Positions 34,765-47,179 are shown, counted from the stretch's first letter. The stretch: 64,000 bases of DNA from Typhlomys cinereus (GCA_023101885.1 JALPQD010000143.1:4310014-4374013), one strand, 5' to 3'. A program made the numbers and translations. The notes: generated from the letters alone by a model not told the origin.

Positions 34765-35088
34765 TTTCTGCAAGGTGTATGCATGCGTATGTGTTCAAGT
34801 GTGTGTGCATGCAGGTGCATGTGTAGAGGACAGAGACTAACATCTAGTGACTTCCAATATTGCTTTCCACCTTATTTTTGGAGACAATGTCTTTCACAGG
34901 ACCTGTAGCTCATTAATTTGGCTATACTGGATGCCCAGCAAGCTCAGGAGACCTTTCTGTGACCAAGCCCTACCCCAGACCCCTATGTTGAGTTTACACA
35001 TGCCCATCTTTTCATATGTGGATACTGGGGATCCAAACTTGTGTTTGTATGGCAACCACTTTATGCTGTGAGCTATCTCTCCAGAACC
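34765..35088 (-). mobile_element. B4-like SINE
   Basis: Minus-strand start GGTTCTGGAGAGATAGCTCA and a GTTTGGATCCCC B box. The B1-like middle includes GAGACAATGTCTTTCACAGGACC on the plus strand, and a GT/TGCATG-rich tail precedes it. Same class as 18,996-19,348. Confidence 0.75.
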
Positions 35089-35537
35089 TAATTTTTTCAA
35101 CCACATATTAAAGAATCTTACTATGCTAAAATAATGAACCATGAATTTAGCTTATGATAGCTCACTCCAGCTGTTAGCAGAAAGGTATTGATGGTTATCT
35201 CAAACCTTGAATAGAAATCCAACCTTGACTATTAAAATACAATATTCATAAAATTAGCATCATGACAAAGACAATAGAGTGATATACCATTGTATCTTTA
35301 AGTTCTGTAGACTCCCAAAGACATCTAGGGTCTACCTCTCCTCAGGTGACAGACCTAAGAAAGGCTTCCAGTAATTGTGTCTGGTATCTACTGACTGTGT
35401 ATCAACTACTCTACATAAGTTATAGTGAGTCTGTGAAATGCATATTTTAATTCCTTTTGTATAGATACAAAACTAAAATTCGTAGTAGTTAAATACTGCC
35501 CTCCAGGTCACATGGGTGCCAAATTATAATTTCACAC

Positions 35538-35608
35538 TTTAGTCAAATACTCTTCTCTATGTTTCTGTGAGGATGTGATATTTAATCTTGCCTGTCAACC
35601 TAACTTGA
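35538..35608 (+). repeat. 71-bp duplicated segment, left copy
   Basis: Aligns without gaps to 38,010-38,080 with three mismatches. The shared segment covers about 36 bp of flanking sequence plus the first about 35 bp of the MLT2-like LTR at 38,046. Here the LTR does not continue. Confidence 0.88.
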
Positions 35609-36499
35609 CTCCAGATCCCATGTGCTTCCTACTACTTCTCCTATCATTGATCTATAAAGTATCTTCTTAGAGTAAACACAAAACATCTTAACACTGAATT
35701 ATTAACATCTATATACCACCTCACTGTCAATAAATAAAAAGACAATGGACTTGGACTAACAGCATGTATATTAGAAGCCACACTGTTGAATTTTTAACTT
35801 TAATCAAATATAAATTATACTTAAAATTAGCTTCAACAAGACTCATCTAAATGGTTATTTAATCACTTTTCAAATTTATTTCCTTTTCTAGTCTCCATGA
35901 AGAAGACACTCTTTTGGATCTACTATCATTCCAAATAACTTCTAAGCATTTGCAAAACAAAATTTAGATTTGAGACACCAATAAGCCCTTTCCATAAACT
36001 TCTATTCAGAAGAGCAATGATTGCCTTTCCCCCGTAGGACGAAGCCCGCAAGGACTCCTATCTAGTCATCTCCAAGTAACTCCTCTTTATTGGCACAGGA
36101 AATAGTTTATAGAGAACATTTTCAGAAATGTTCATGGTGAACTTTGGCCAAACTTAGCAAAGCTCTCTTCTTTAAATTTAAAGTACCACTGTAAAAGCAT
36201 GATTAGGCAGACCAACAATCCAGAACCAGAAAGGAATTGCTCTCAACCAGCAGACAATGGCTCTGTTTGATTTACAGGGACTATCAGAGGTTAACTGGAG
36301 TCAATGACTTGCTGCATTTCGCAGTAGTCAGCTGAAGAAAGAGCTGTCAGCTATGAAGATTCTTTCTAGTTGACAGGACCCTGAAAAGGTCAATTATATG
36401 CAAGAACTAAATGTAATCTTTTCCCACTTATTCCAGTCTTCCCACTATATAATAAATACCACTTTGAAACTTTTAGTAACAGAGGTCAATTTGATAATC
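35609..36499. other. No recognised gene or repeat
   Basis: AT-rich DNA with no assignable feature. Confidence 0.45.
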
Positions 36500-36840
36500 T
36501 AGAGCTGAACCTTCAGGCAACCTAAGAAAAACTATTTAGCTAAACCAAGCCTTTGAGTAAACCTGTAGGAGACAGCAATCTCACTGATGTCGGATGACAA
36601 CCCATAATGGGTGGGACATTCCCTGGCAGGTGAATAAGACATGTTCTTCTCTCAGCTATTCCTGAAGATGAATGTGGATACGGTGTAGCCACAGGGTGTA
36701 GCCAGTTTCCACAGTCCCTGACTCTACTATAAACTCTCCTGCGACCATAATGGACTGCAACCTAAAACAGTTGAGTAAAAAAATCCTTATTCCCCTCAAT
36801 TCTTCAGAGCAGCTGAAATAAGACATATTTATCAGAGACT
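36500..36840 (+). mobile_element. Old LTR-like dispersed repeat, copy 3
   Basis: Shares ordered blocks with 55,733-56,022 and, more weakly, 48,143-48,590: AAACCTGTAGGAGACAGCAA, a CATAATGGGTGGGACATTCC block, CTGGCAGGTGAATAAG, a TGTGGATACGGTGTAGCC block and CATAATGGACTGCAACCTAAA. This is the layout of a rodent ERVL/MaLR-like LTR. Family not assigned. Confidence 0.5.
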
Positions 36841-37610
36841 CTTAATGCAATTGAGCTATCCAGGAACTGAAGGATATTTATTTTTTGTCGTTTATAGGAC
36901 ACTAAACAAAAATGTATATGGACTGACAATCAGGAAAAATAAATTCATTTCCAATACAAGCATGTTAAGTATTACATTTAAAATCTTTTAACCAAGTTTA
37001 GTCATGTAAAGATTTCACTGACTTTCTTTTATTCAATAAATAAAAGCAAATTTGACTGAGTAATTGATGGCAATGACAGATCTTATTACCAATCAGCATT
37101 GTGCAGCTATTTTGAATATAAATTTAACTGAGCTCAGCATGTAAAAATAGAGGAAAGAATTTGATATTTTATTTCTCTTCTGATAGAGAACAATTTCTCA
37201 ACTATTCATTGTTTTGAAAAAGGGGGGACTGCAGAAACTGGAAATGTTTGGGGGTATTCTTTTTTCTTTTAAAGAGAATATCCGTGAGTTTAAATAGGCT
37301 TCCACTTTAATCCCTGGAAAAGAGACAAAGATGTATTCTACGTAAAGTTCTGTATGTTGAAAGATCTTCAAACAACCATAGAAAATGTGTATTTATATGC
37401 AACACTATTTTACTATTGCTCTCTTCTCCAATAGGAATTATAAGGATCATGAATACCGCTTCCAGAACACCAGTGGTTGGTCCATGTAGTCAAAGCAATA
37501 AAAGAAAATACATGAAGGATGTAGATAGTTATGATTGAACTCCCAGTTCCACATGATTAAGAACACATGATAAAGCTGAAGAATAACAGATTTGTCCATC
37601 TTCTATGACG
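36841..37610. other. No recognised gene or repeat
   Basis: AT-rich DNA with a short G run near 37,220. Nothing assignable. Confidence 0.45.
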
Positions 37611-37840
37611 CTAGGTTCATGGTGTGAGCACATGGGGCCAGTCCACCAGAAGCCATCCATCTTGTGGGTACACAGAGCCCTGGCCCATGGGAGGCCATCC
37701 ACATTGTGGGCACATACAGCCCCAGCCCACAAGAGACCATAACCTTGTAAGCATATGGAGCCTCAAACCAGGAAGGCCATCCACCTTGTATGTACATGGA
37801 ACTTACCCCATGGGAGGCCTTCATGTTCTAAGTACACAGA
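37611..37840 (+). repeat. Degenerate 42-bp minisatellite, about 5.5 units
   Basis: Units begin near 37,611, 37,653, 37,695, 37,737, 37,777 and 37,818 (the last partial). Their core is CCATCCACCTTGTGGGTACA followed by a GGCCCATGGGAGG-like end. Unit lengths are 42, 42, 42, 40 and 41 bp. Because 42 is a multiple of three, overlapping frames of 67-73 codons stay open on both strands across it. I do not call a gene. Confidence 0.85.
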
Positions 37841-38009
37841 CGTAGAGTTCAGGGTTTTGATAGGCAGCGTAGTACGCCAGGCTATTAATCATTCATCTGT
37901 CCACAGATGAGAACGCTGCATATAAAATAGTCTTACCTCCTCTCCACTGCTATCTGATGCACATGAGACACATGTATACAGTACTTCTAGGGGTAAAAGG
38001 TACCCAGAA

Positions 38010-38080
38010 TTTAGTCAAACACTCTTCTCTATGTTTCCGTGAGGATGTGATATTTAATCTTGCCTGTCAACCTAATTTGA
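38010..38080 (+). repeat. 71-bp duplicated segment, right copy
   Basis: Near-identical to 35,538-35,608. It straddles the left edge of the LTR that follows, so the duplication includes non-LTR flank. Confidence 0.88.
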
Positions 38081-38490
38081 TCTGGAATCAATCGCACATT
38101 AGCCCTCAGACCAAGAGAAGGGATCATCTGTATTAAGTTATCTTAAATACAATTACTCACCCAAAATATAAGAGGTGCCTTTCAGTAGCAGACAAGATAA
38201 AAGGAAGTACAAGAAAGTAAAGCTCTCTCTGCCCAGCTTTCCTACTGTTGTCATTCTGCTATGACTTTCAAACCTCCTTTCTCAGACCCCTTAAGGTGAC
38301 CGAAGACCAAACTCTCCAGGAATTCTCAGACCTTCAGCACTACACTGGGACTGCAAAAACATTTAGCTCCTGAATAGGCAGCCGCTGTTCATCTACCTGG
38401 ATCTTATCTCTTAAAGCAACCCAGTAAATTCCCTTTTATACATATTCTTTCTATGGGTTTTGTTCCTCTAGAGGATTCTGACTAATACAG
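38046..38490 (+). mobile_element. MLT2-like (ERVL) solo LTR, second copy
   Basis: Starts TGTGATATTTAATCTTGCC and ends TCCTCTAGAGGATTCTGACTAATACAG. It shares the end pattern and internal blocks (for example AAGATAAAAGGAAGT versus AAAATAAAAGGAAGT) with 13,227-13,729. Confidence 0.75.
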
Positions 38491-41400
38491 AAGGTTTTCT
38501 GGATAAAATTGACATTTAAATTGGAAGACTGAATAAAATAGATTGACCTTCCAAACGTGAATGGCTTTCACCTAATTACTTATGGTCTGACAAGAACAAA
38601 AAGTCTGACCTTTTCCCTGAGTAAGAGAGAATTCCCTCCTGTCCAGCTACTTCCAAGCTAGAACAGTGGCTATTTCCTGCCTTAGGATGCTAACCAAAGC
38701 TTGAGTTCTTCCTGAGTCTCAGATCCTCCAGTCTTCTGCCTGAAACTGCACCTTTGTCTTGGATCGCCAGCTTGCTTCATTCACCTGTAGATCTTAGGAT
38801 TTGTGAGATCATTAGCCAGTTTAAACAACTAGTGCTTGTCAACTGTGGAGTCACAGATGCAACTGAAAATTTTTCCTTTGGCAGTTCTGAGTGTCCCACT
38901 GTACCAGCAAATTCTCATAGTCCTCCCAGAGCAGCTTGGCAAGAATGAAGATATTCTAAAGAGACACACAATCTTCCCTTGAACGTCGGACTATTGAAAC
39001 AATGGACTCCAAGAAAGTGGAAGTTTCCCAGGAGTCTCATTCTGAGAAAAGCAAAAGGGTCAGACCTTATTGCTAGCCAGAGAGAGATGGGGCCTGTCTC
39101 TGGGAAAGGCGTTTCATATAGTGCAGATAACTTGTCAGAACACCTTGTGAGGGAACACTGGGACTGTGACATTGATGATGAGCTGCGTTATCCACGGCTG
39201 ACAATCTGTAAAGCCTCCATCCCAGCTAGGCAACCATTTTGTTAAGACGATACCTCCACCCTTCCCTGTCTACTTCCCTAGTAACTCTTATTTGGCTTGG
39301 TTTTGGGGTTCCAGAAGGACAGTTCAGAAAGAGAAAAAACAGAAAACAGATATCATAATAGGAATCAGACTGCCCTTTCTTGGGAAGACATCAAAGGGTG
39401 CAGTTTCTGTTTCTTAAGTCTCTCCCTTGTGACAATTCTCCTTATTCTTGGACCTCCACTCAGTGCCCTCATATGACGGGAGTCGATCCCTATTCCTTTA
39501 CCCTGTGGACTTAACAATTATCTTAAGCCTGTTCAACTCATCCACATGTTGATCCACAAAATAAACATAATACATACGTCTTATGTCTTGTGCCCGTCAG
39601 CTCAATTGGCAATAGTTCACTATAATTCTGTGTAGGAATGTGCAGTGTGAAGGTTTAACATATGTACAGCACATTCGCTTCTTGTAATTGAAGTTCCAAA
39701 ATACACTGACATCTTTTGGAATCAATTTCAACTTTTCGAAAGTAAGATTGCTTCTAAAAATAATTTATTTGAAATGCTCAGATTTAACTAGCAAGAGAAT
39801 CATACAATTAAAAACATTATCCTATGAGCATGTATAAAAGAAATTAAATTTAATTAAGTGTAGAAATTGAAGATTTTCACCAAGCTATCTAGAGGAAAAC
39901 TAGCAGAAAGAGCTGAACATGACCTTGGCTAGTGATGGAGTAGTTCCAGCATTGTACAGAATAGACAAAAAGAAATAAATAAACCCGAAGAGGAGCATTT
40001 TCTCTTCCGTCCAGCTTCATATGGAAACAAAAACATGGCTTCCAGGTATCCTTTCTCAGTATAGGAATATCTTTCATTGTCATCCTTGAAATAGTCTATG
40101 CAGAGAATATGGATGTCATAGATAGCGCATATTAGGCTGCTAGTAATTTGTGGAATCAGATTTCCTACAGTATGGGAACAGTTACTGCTACATACATGGT
40201 CCATATTTTTTTTTATCAACATTACCTTCTCATCAAAACTAAGCACCTTGCTCCAACCAAGACTGTAAGACTTTTGGCTGCAGTGACTTGTCCATTGAGT
40301 CTTTTCTAATATACTTAACGTTATTATTGTCATTGTCTTCAGGACATCTTGCTACCTGCAGAGCCCCTTGTAAAATAGAAATGTTCTATCTACAGATTGC
40401 AGTTTGCCCATTCCATCTCTAAGAGAGTTATTCTTGAAATATTATTTCCTTTACAGTATAGTCTCTATTAGTATCCTGTTTTTATTTTTCAACTATTAAC
40501 TGAATACCCATTTTTGGGGAAACCCCTGTCTTTGCTGAGGGGACAAAATTAACAGGGTTCATTCTCTCTACTTTCTTTCTTTGTTTCTTAGGTGAGCAAA
40601 ACAGTTGTGGTCATGTAGTAAGCGCTGTTAAGGGAACCAGAGAATATGACAACTTTGGGAAGATGCTGTTGGAATGTCAGGATAGATTCCACAGAACTAA
40701 ACCCCAAAGCCTGATCAGATGCCTGGAGATGGGGGGAGTTAGTGAAGATTATCGCAGAACACAGCGCAGAACCGCACTGCTGGCCCCAGGCAGGGTCCTG
40801 AGGGTCAACAGAAGAGCAGCGCCCTTGGAACCCAAAGGCCAAATGGTGAGAGATCAGATCAGAGGTAACACAGGAACCAGGAACATGTAATGATGTTTGT
40901 TTCTCTACATACTTTACGTAGTAAAATTTTATGGAAGAATCATTCCAGTTAAAGTTTTTTTACTAGTTGGAAGCACTTCTGTATTGATAAATAAATTATT
41001 TGTGGAATCTTCTCTTCTCTGCACTGTTTTCATCCTCAAGACTATACTAGAGACAAGGCCAAAGACCCTGTCTTCATTGATTCTTTCAAATGGGAGAGAG
41101 GGATCACAAGTAAATAAGTGAACATGCTTAGAAAAAATGTTCATTGTTGCTATAAAAAGAGGCAGTGCATTGGAGAAAGATAAAGAAGGGTGGAGAATTT
41201 TAGAGAGTTTTCAGAAAAGGCCTCTCTCAGGAAATGCCTCTATACCAAGCGCTGATTAATAAAGAGCCAGAGAAAGAACATCCCAAGCGCAAGGCAAGCT
41301 CTGCATGTTAGCAAGCCAGGTATGTTTCAGTAGGCAAAAAATGGCAAGGGTAATGAGACCCAGGAAGGGTGAGTCACTAAGTGAGGGTGAGCAGAAAAGC

Positions 41401-41964
41401 AGTCTTTGCAGAATCTGGGAATCATTTAAGAAGTTTGCTCCAAAAGAACAAAGAAGTATCCAGAAGGGTTTAAGCAAAGAAGTACTTGATATGGTTTACA
41501 TTATAATAAAATCACTTTAAAAAAAAAAGAAATGACTGAATGTCAAAACCAGGGCTTGTGTACTAATAAATGTTTGAATGAAAATTTTACTCTATAGTAT
41601 ATAAATTGAAACTTTACATTATCATACCTTTTTCACAAAGCTAAACAGAGAATATGCTTCAACAAATCAAAGGTAGAATCTCAGAAATAAATGGAGCTGT
41701 GATCCAGAAAATAATTCTAAGGAACTATCTAAGCAGTAGCAAAAAGATTCATAATCCCAGACTCGGGCAAGAAGATAGCAGCCTATAGAGGAATTCTCCC
41801 AAGAAAGAAATGGAACTGATAATTTTACATTTGACTGCCAGATTTGCTGAGCATTTAGGAAATATTCTACAGGACACTGAAGAATATGAAATGAAAAAGA
41901 AAAATAGAGAAAGAAAAGAAAATGGAATATTGTGATAGCCATTCATTTCAGCAATGAATACCTC
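38491..41964. other. Mostly unrecognised, possible LTR remnant at its start
   Basis: About 3.5 kb. At 38,700-38,840 a block with TCTTCTGCCTGAAACTGCACC and CGCCAGCTTGCTTC loosely resembles MLT2-type LTR text. Frames of 60-134 codons elsewhere (for example 39,929-40,333 minus and 40,663-40,890 plus) lack recognised domains. No clear exon. Confidence 0.35.
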
Positions 41965-42240
41965 ATGATTAGAAAGATAACTCAGTAGATAAAGTGCTTG
42001 CCTGGCAGGTACTCAGACCTGAATCTGATCTCCAGAGCCCAGGCATGGTGCACATGATTGTAATTTCTATTGGTAAGCTCCAGGCCAATAAGAGACCTTA
42101 TCTTGAAAGAGGTGGGTGAAACTTTTGTGGTGCATACCCCAATTTTATCTCTAGTTTTCACATTTGCACATGTATACACACACACACACACACACACACT
42201 TATGCATCTATATGCACATGAATATACATCCACATAAACA
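41965..42240 (+). mobile_element. B4-like SINE
   Basis: Head GAAAGATAACTCAGTAGATAAAG, then GCCTGGCAGG. B1-like middle (CCCAGGCATGGTGCACATGA) and a later GGTGGTG-type end. A (AC)n run follows at about 42,175-42,200. Confidence 0.65.
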
Positions 42241-42257
42241 TTAAAAAACAAAAAGGG

Positions 42258-42561
42258 GGGGCTGGAGAGGTGGCTCAGGGGTTAAGCCTCCGCCTTGCAG
42301 GCAGAAGATCCTGAGTTCGGATCCCAGATCCCACGTATAGACACCAGGCGGAAGCGGGGGCGGCCTGCGCTTCTGGTCCTGATAGGGCGGAGCCTGTGAA
42401 TCCCGGGGCAGAAGGAGGTGGAGGCGTCCATGGTGATTCACGAATTCGTCCGTGGTTTTACACATACACGGGCACACACACGCGCACACACACACGCACG
42501 CACATACACACGCACATGCGCACAGTTGAATAAATAATAATAATAATAATAATAATAATAA
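42258..42561 (+). mobile_element. tRNA-derived SINE, GC-rich-body subfamily (copy 3)
   Basis: Starts GGGGCTGGAGAGGTGGCTCA and has an intact B-box-like GAGTTCGGATCC. The GC-rich body has GGCGGAGCCTGTGAATCCCG and GGAGGTGGAGGCGTCCATGG. It ends in a CA/CG-rich tail, CAGTTGAATAAATAATAAT and an (AAT)n end (about 42,533-42,561). Confidence 0.92.
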
Positions 42562-42570
42562 AGGAAATGA

Positions 42571-42843
42571 TGGGCTGATAAGATGGCTCAGGGATTGAAA
42601 TCTTTGCCCCACAAGAAAAAGGGCCTCAGTTCAGATTCCCAGATCCCACAAAAAAAAAAAAAAAAATGCCTGGTGGATATGGCAGAGCCTGGGAAATTCC
42701 AGACCAAAACAATAAGTAGAACAATCCAGATGGTTCTCAGGGTCACCTTTGGGCTTCCGCAAACACACACATATAAGTGCCCTCTGGTATATGTGCCCAC
42801 ATCCACATAAACACACACATGCATTGCACATAAAATTTTTTTA
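42571..42843 (+). mobile_element. SINE, B2-like older subfamily (copy 3)
   Basis: Directly follows copy 3 of the other subfamily. Head GGGCTGATAAGATGGCTCAG, B-box-like TTCAGATTCCC. A 17-A run at about 42,650-42,666 lies between the tRNA-like head and the body, which then reads GGCAGAGCCTGGGAAATTCC and GTGCCCTCTGGTATATGTGC. Confidence 0.85.
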
Positions 42844-42898
42844 CAAGAAATACAATAAATTGGCCTAGCTATAATAAAGTGACCAGATACTAGCTTAA

Positions 42899-42913
42899 AC
42901 ACACACATGCACA

Positions 42914-42953
<40 letters not shown>
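42899..42953 (+). repeat. (AC)n microsatellite
   Basis: ACACACATGC-interrupted start, then a clean AC run to 42,953. Minus-strand frames rich in Cys-Val through here are microsatellite artefacts. Confidence 0.93.
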
Positions 42954-42959
<6 letters not shown>

Positions 42960-44799
42960 CTATAGACAATAATATTGTCAGAAGTAGCCAAGAATAGAGA
43001 ATGTTTGCTTCCAAAAGCTGGATCAGGAGTGGGAGGAGGTGAGGACTGCATGTTTCTCGTTACTCTATGACACTTTGGAAGCAAGTTCATGTTCCGTCCA
43101 GTTTGCTTCCTTGCTTCTTTTTTCTGTTGCCCACACACTTTCGTTCAGGTTTGTTCCTTTAACTACTGTGTCTCTTTGCCTAATTCCAGAGATAAAATTA
43201 CAAAGCATGAAGATCTTCATCTATTTCATACAACTTTCCATCCAAGCTGTCCAAACCAGTTCTTACTTATTCACTTCTCATATCTATGAAATGCCTTCAT
43301 TATTTACATATTTTATAGACTCATGAGCATTACTTTGCATTCACTTTTTTTCTCTGAAGACTAAAAGAATCTAATAAAATACAGAATTTCTTCCTTCAAC
43401 TGATTTGAAAACATTACATTAGTGAAGTTTCTGTAAACAAATGAAGGAGAAATGTGTCCATCATTACCAGCACCAGCCATACATCTTCCCATTCCTTCTC
43501 AGTAGCATTCTCTATTCTTAGATGTTTCAGAAGGTAATTCTGCTGTGTGTATTAGCAAGCAATTCACTTACATTTCTTGGTTAAATGTAGGCAATCATGT
43601 ACTCAAGTGAGGTGTGTCTGTGATCAGATTAGTAGCTGGTGCTTAGGTCATGTTCCGTATTCACTCTTTAAGCATCCTATGCTGCAAGGAGTCATTGTTT
43701 CATAAAGTCTTGCTTTCTCATCCATGTCAGAAAAACCAGTGTACAAAAATTAAGCTGTTTTTTAATTCAAAGATGCTATAATGGAAATTAACTTGGCACT
43801 AATGGCTTGCAAAAAACAGTCAAAATTTTCAGCAGTCATATCTAGCTGTGAATCATTTCATAGAGGGTGTTCATAAATTATGTGAAGTATCTAATGTTTA
43901 AACATGCAGTCAATAATTTTATTTATAAAATTAAGGTTATGACATTCCAAGTATATTTCTGAAATTCTAATTAACACAAGCTAATGAATTGAGCACAAGA
44001 GCCAAGGACACCATTAAAGAAAGCTAATGAAGGGCCAACCAAATGTAATTATCCTTCAAAACAAGAGTATTCAAGAAGACAAACACAATTTTAAAACATG
44101 TGACTGTGTGACAACAGACCCAGAGAAGATGACTTCATCAATTTAGAAGAGTCTTGTGGACTGAAAGCTTTCTGAGAGCAGACATTTGTAGCAAGTTTGT
44201 CTCTGTGCTTTGTCCCTCATACTTCAAACAGCAACTGACATTAGTTTCCAAAATTGTAAATATAAAGCTAATGTTACTCCATTATAAGAGTAGCGACTAT
44301 ATACAAAAAAGAAGAGCACTTCTGATTTAGAACAACAAAATCGGCTATCAACAATATACTCCTGGAACCAAACACAGCTCTTGAGTAGTTTCTGGGAACG
44401 TAATCTGCCTTTCACATTGCATAGTAATTTAGTAATTAATTCATGGTACCTTTTCCCAATGCCTTGATCAGTGGCTAGACCTAGGAAGACACATATAAAG
44501 AGTCTTAGCAATTTTTTTAAAAAACTTATTCCTCCAGTTCGAAAGTGTTCTCAGTCATATTTTTCAGTTACACAGAGTTCACACCTTTATTTTTATATCT
44601 TTAGAGTCTTGACATTCACACGCAGAAAAAAAGATAAAGCAATTGTGAAGATTGACAAATCAAGCCTTTCCCCATAAACTTGTAGGTTTGTGAATTCTGT
44701 TTGTGAATTTTTAACCCCTTTTAGATGATAATAATAAAGATGATAATAATAAAAAGACGACATTTTTCTTATCAAATAATGCAAGTAGGACTTTTTACT
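42954..44799. other. No recognised gene or repeat
   Basis: About 1.8 kb of AT-rich DNA. Frames up to 95 codons without recognised features. Confidence 0.45.
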
Positions 44800-45010
44800 C
44801 CCTCTCCTAGGGCTCAGGGAACCTCTCTGAAGAGGGTATGGTGAGATTGTAAGACCCTAAAGACGGGAAGGTTCACTGTTGGACAAGACATTCCACTCAA
44901 GACAGGCCTGTTGCATCCAGGGACTCATTGCATTGAGACTTGTCCTTACCAGACCTGCATAATGACTGACATACCAACATGACCTCATAGACTATTGAGG
45001 AACTCAAGAG
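44800..45010 (+). mobile_element. Old L1 3'UTR fragment
   Basis: The block CTAGGGCTCAGGGAACCTCTC, then GAAGAGGGTATGGTGAGATTGTAAGA, and later CCAGACCTGCATAATGACTGACATA align by eye with the L1 3'UTRs at 11,610-11,770 and 56,370-56,530. The fragment is more diverged than those copies. Confidence 0.6.
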
Positions 45011-46979
45011 AGATAAGAACATAAGTGGAAACTGTAAGGCCTAAAGCTGGATGAAGGGAATTGCCCCTATCAGTGGGGTGGCCTGAAGAAAGGCAACTTG
45101 GTATCTATCTGTGAATTTTTGAAAAGGAAAATATATAGCAACACTGTTTCCAGACTCCCACAATTGCACGATAGTGCCATTGGCACTAAAGAGGACACAT
45201 GTTCTCAGCTTTACTACACTTCCTTCTATTCTGGTTCATGCCCCCAATCAAATGCTGTGTTAGAGAATGCTCGGGTATTTGTTCTCAAGGGTATAGCTAA
45301 GGAAAAAAAGAAAGACCTCATCTTGCATGATTCACCTTTCAAGATAAACCATGGCAATTCCAATTTTCAGTTCTGTCCTGAAGGATAAAGTATCGCAGCC
45401 TCAGCATGGCCCTTCATCCTCTGACCCAAATGAACATCTTATTTTCCTCTCATGGATCTACGTATATTTTATTCTCAGCAAAACTCAGTTTCCTATTGAA
45501 CCATAAACATTCATTACAGCCTGGCTTTGCAGGATCTATTTCCTCAGTTACAATTACCCTGCCGCTAACTCCATATTGAGGTAGTTTTCATGTTCATTTC
45601 ATAATATAAGTGGCCCAGTCTTCCGCTAGGAAAATATGCTAATTGATTAAATGTTGTGTCCTCTCATCTGAGAAGCAACAAATACGCAATTGCCATGTAG
45701 CAAGCCTCTTACTACAGGATGCAGAAATGAAGAAAGGATGCACACAGCGACAGAGCAGAGCTTATTTTATAAAGTTATTCATGAAAAGAATAAGTCTACA
45801 CCTGGAGATACAGCTCAGTTCTAGACAATCACCTAAGCTGTGCAAGGCCTTATGCTTGAGCCATTGCACTGAATATAAAAACTTGTATGCATCAAAGTAT
45901 AATTACAATGTGTTAAGTAAAGTACATTGAAATGTTCATACATTATAATAGGGATCATGCATTATAATAGGGGATTCATAGGATATCATGTAAATACATA
46001 AGAGGGACACACTGTAGTCTCAGGAGAGTCAAGACACTGTAAAGGTAACCACCTGGCAAAAGATGAGAGGGTTTAACTGAGCAGTGGATAGTGAGGAAGG
46101 CTCCAAAAGTGTTTTCCTACCTGAAGCAAAATGACACAGTAATACTGTAGTCAGTTCTTTAAAGTGCAATATATATTGCCCAACACTTGGTGATTTAAAA
46201 TTGATAGAAATGAAGTACAATTCCGGATGACAGACATTTGAGACCACAGGTGTTGGCAGGCATGGTACCTCTGGGGACTCTGAAGGAGATTCTTTCATCT
46301 CTGTGTCTTCTGTGACACTTCAGACACTTCATTCCTCTCTCCCTTTCCCTCTGTCTTCGGAGCAGCTCCTCCTTCTGGGACTTCTATGGACACTGGTCAC
46401 TGAGTTTAGGACACAACTTAGGATGATTTCACATTGATATTTATAACTACCTTTGCGAAGATTCTTCTTTTTCCAAATAAGGTAATATATGCAGCCTTCC
46501 AGTGAACCTATATTCTTAGAAGTGGAGTAGAGTAGAGTCGCATTCAGGGAGCCAGGAGAGGTGCAATACAGCTAGAGTACTGAAGCAGGAATGAGAATTT
46601 TGTGAGAGGAATACAGAGATGGAGCACAGAGGGTGTTAGTCAATAGGAAGCCATTCCCAATATTTAAGAGAAATGGCTGGAACTTGGGCACATGAATCAC
46701 ATGAATATTTTGCATTTTTGGAAAGTTATTTCAGCCTGATATGTACAAAAAGACTGGCAAGTTGCAGGCCAGAGGTCTTCTGCTGTGAAACGTATTGGTC
46801 CAGACCAGGGGAAAGTAAGCCAATGAAAGGAATCTCAATAATGCGGTGGCTGTCCCAAACTGAAATCTGAATGCTACAAATCCTGCTCTCAAGACTCTTG
46901 GGCTTGTTAGCACTCCTGCAATTCGCTGACCTCTGCAGGACCCAGCACATCTGGGAAATAGAGAAAATTACCAACGCCT
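45011..46979. other. No gene recognised; one ID-like fragment
   Basis: A 96-codon plus frame (45,098-45,388) is open but unrecognised. At 45,801-45,880 the text CTGGAGATACAGCTCAGTTC to GAGCCATTGCACTGA is a weak ID-like SINE. A near-repeat of ATGTTCATACATTATAATAGGG occurs at about 45,932-45,975. Confidence 0.4.
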
Positions 46980-47119
46980 CCCACAGATCAAGGTACTAAA
47001 GTGTAGAGATTGTCCGTGACATATGTAACCATGCCCTGATAAGAAAGTGGGGCACAGGCCCAAATTTCTGGGGGTTCTTCAGAGAGCAGGAAGACCTCAC
47101 TGCTCTCTGAGCAATAGCC

Positions 47120-47179
47120 ATGCATTCCTCCCTTGGCCTGCCAGGCTTCCTGGTGCTGCTGTTGGCTCCTGCAATCCCG
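47120..47179 (+). CDS. Candidate first coding exon with signal peptide
   Basis: An ATG in a fair context (AGCCATGC, G at -3) opens 20 codons reading MHSSLGLPGFLVLLLAPAIP. This is a typical secretory signal peptide with a hydrophobic FLVLLLA core. Codon 20 is followed exactly by GTAAGC, a strong splice-donor sequence, which would give a phase-0 junction. A TTCTTCAG at about 47,076-47,083 could be an upstream acceptor, making a 5'-UTR-containing exon. I do not recognise the protein, and no following exon can be joined to it with confidence. It could be chance: 20 codons plus a GT is weak evidence alone. Confidence 0.3.

Noticed and set aside
37611..37840. CRISPR-like regularly spaced repeats
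   Set aside because: Units are contiguous tandem repeats without unique spacers, and the genome is mammalian.
40663..40890. 75-codon Arg-rich frame as a possible exon
   Set aside because: No good acceptor/donor pair around the frame and no recognised protein.
42258..42340. tRNA-gene-like A and B boxes
   Set aside because: They belong to SINE heads followed by SINE body, tail and TSD; no cloverleaf-complete tRNA gene was seen.
45098..45388. 96-codon frame downstream of an L1 remnant
   Set aside because: No recognised motif or splice signals; could not be tied to L1 or to a gene.
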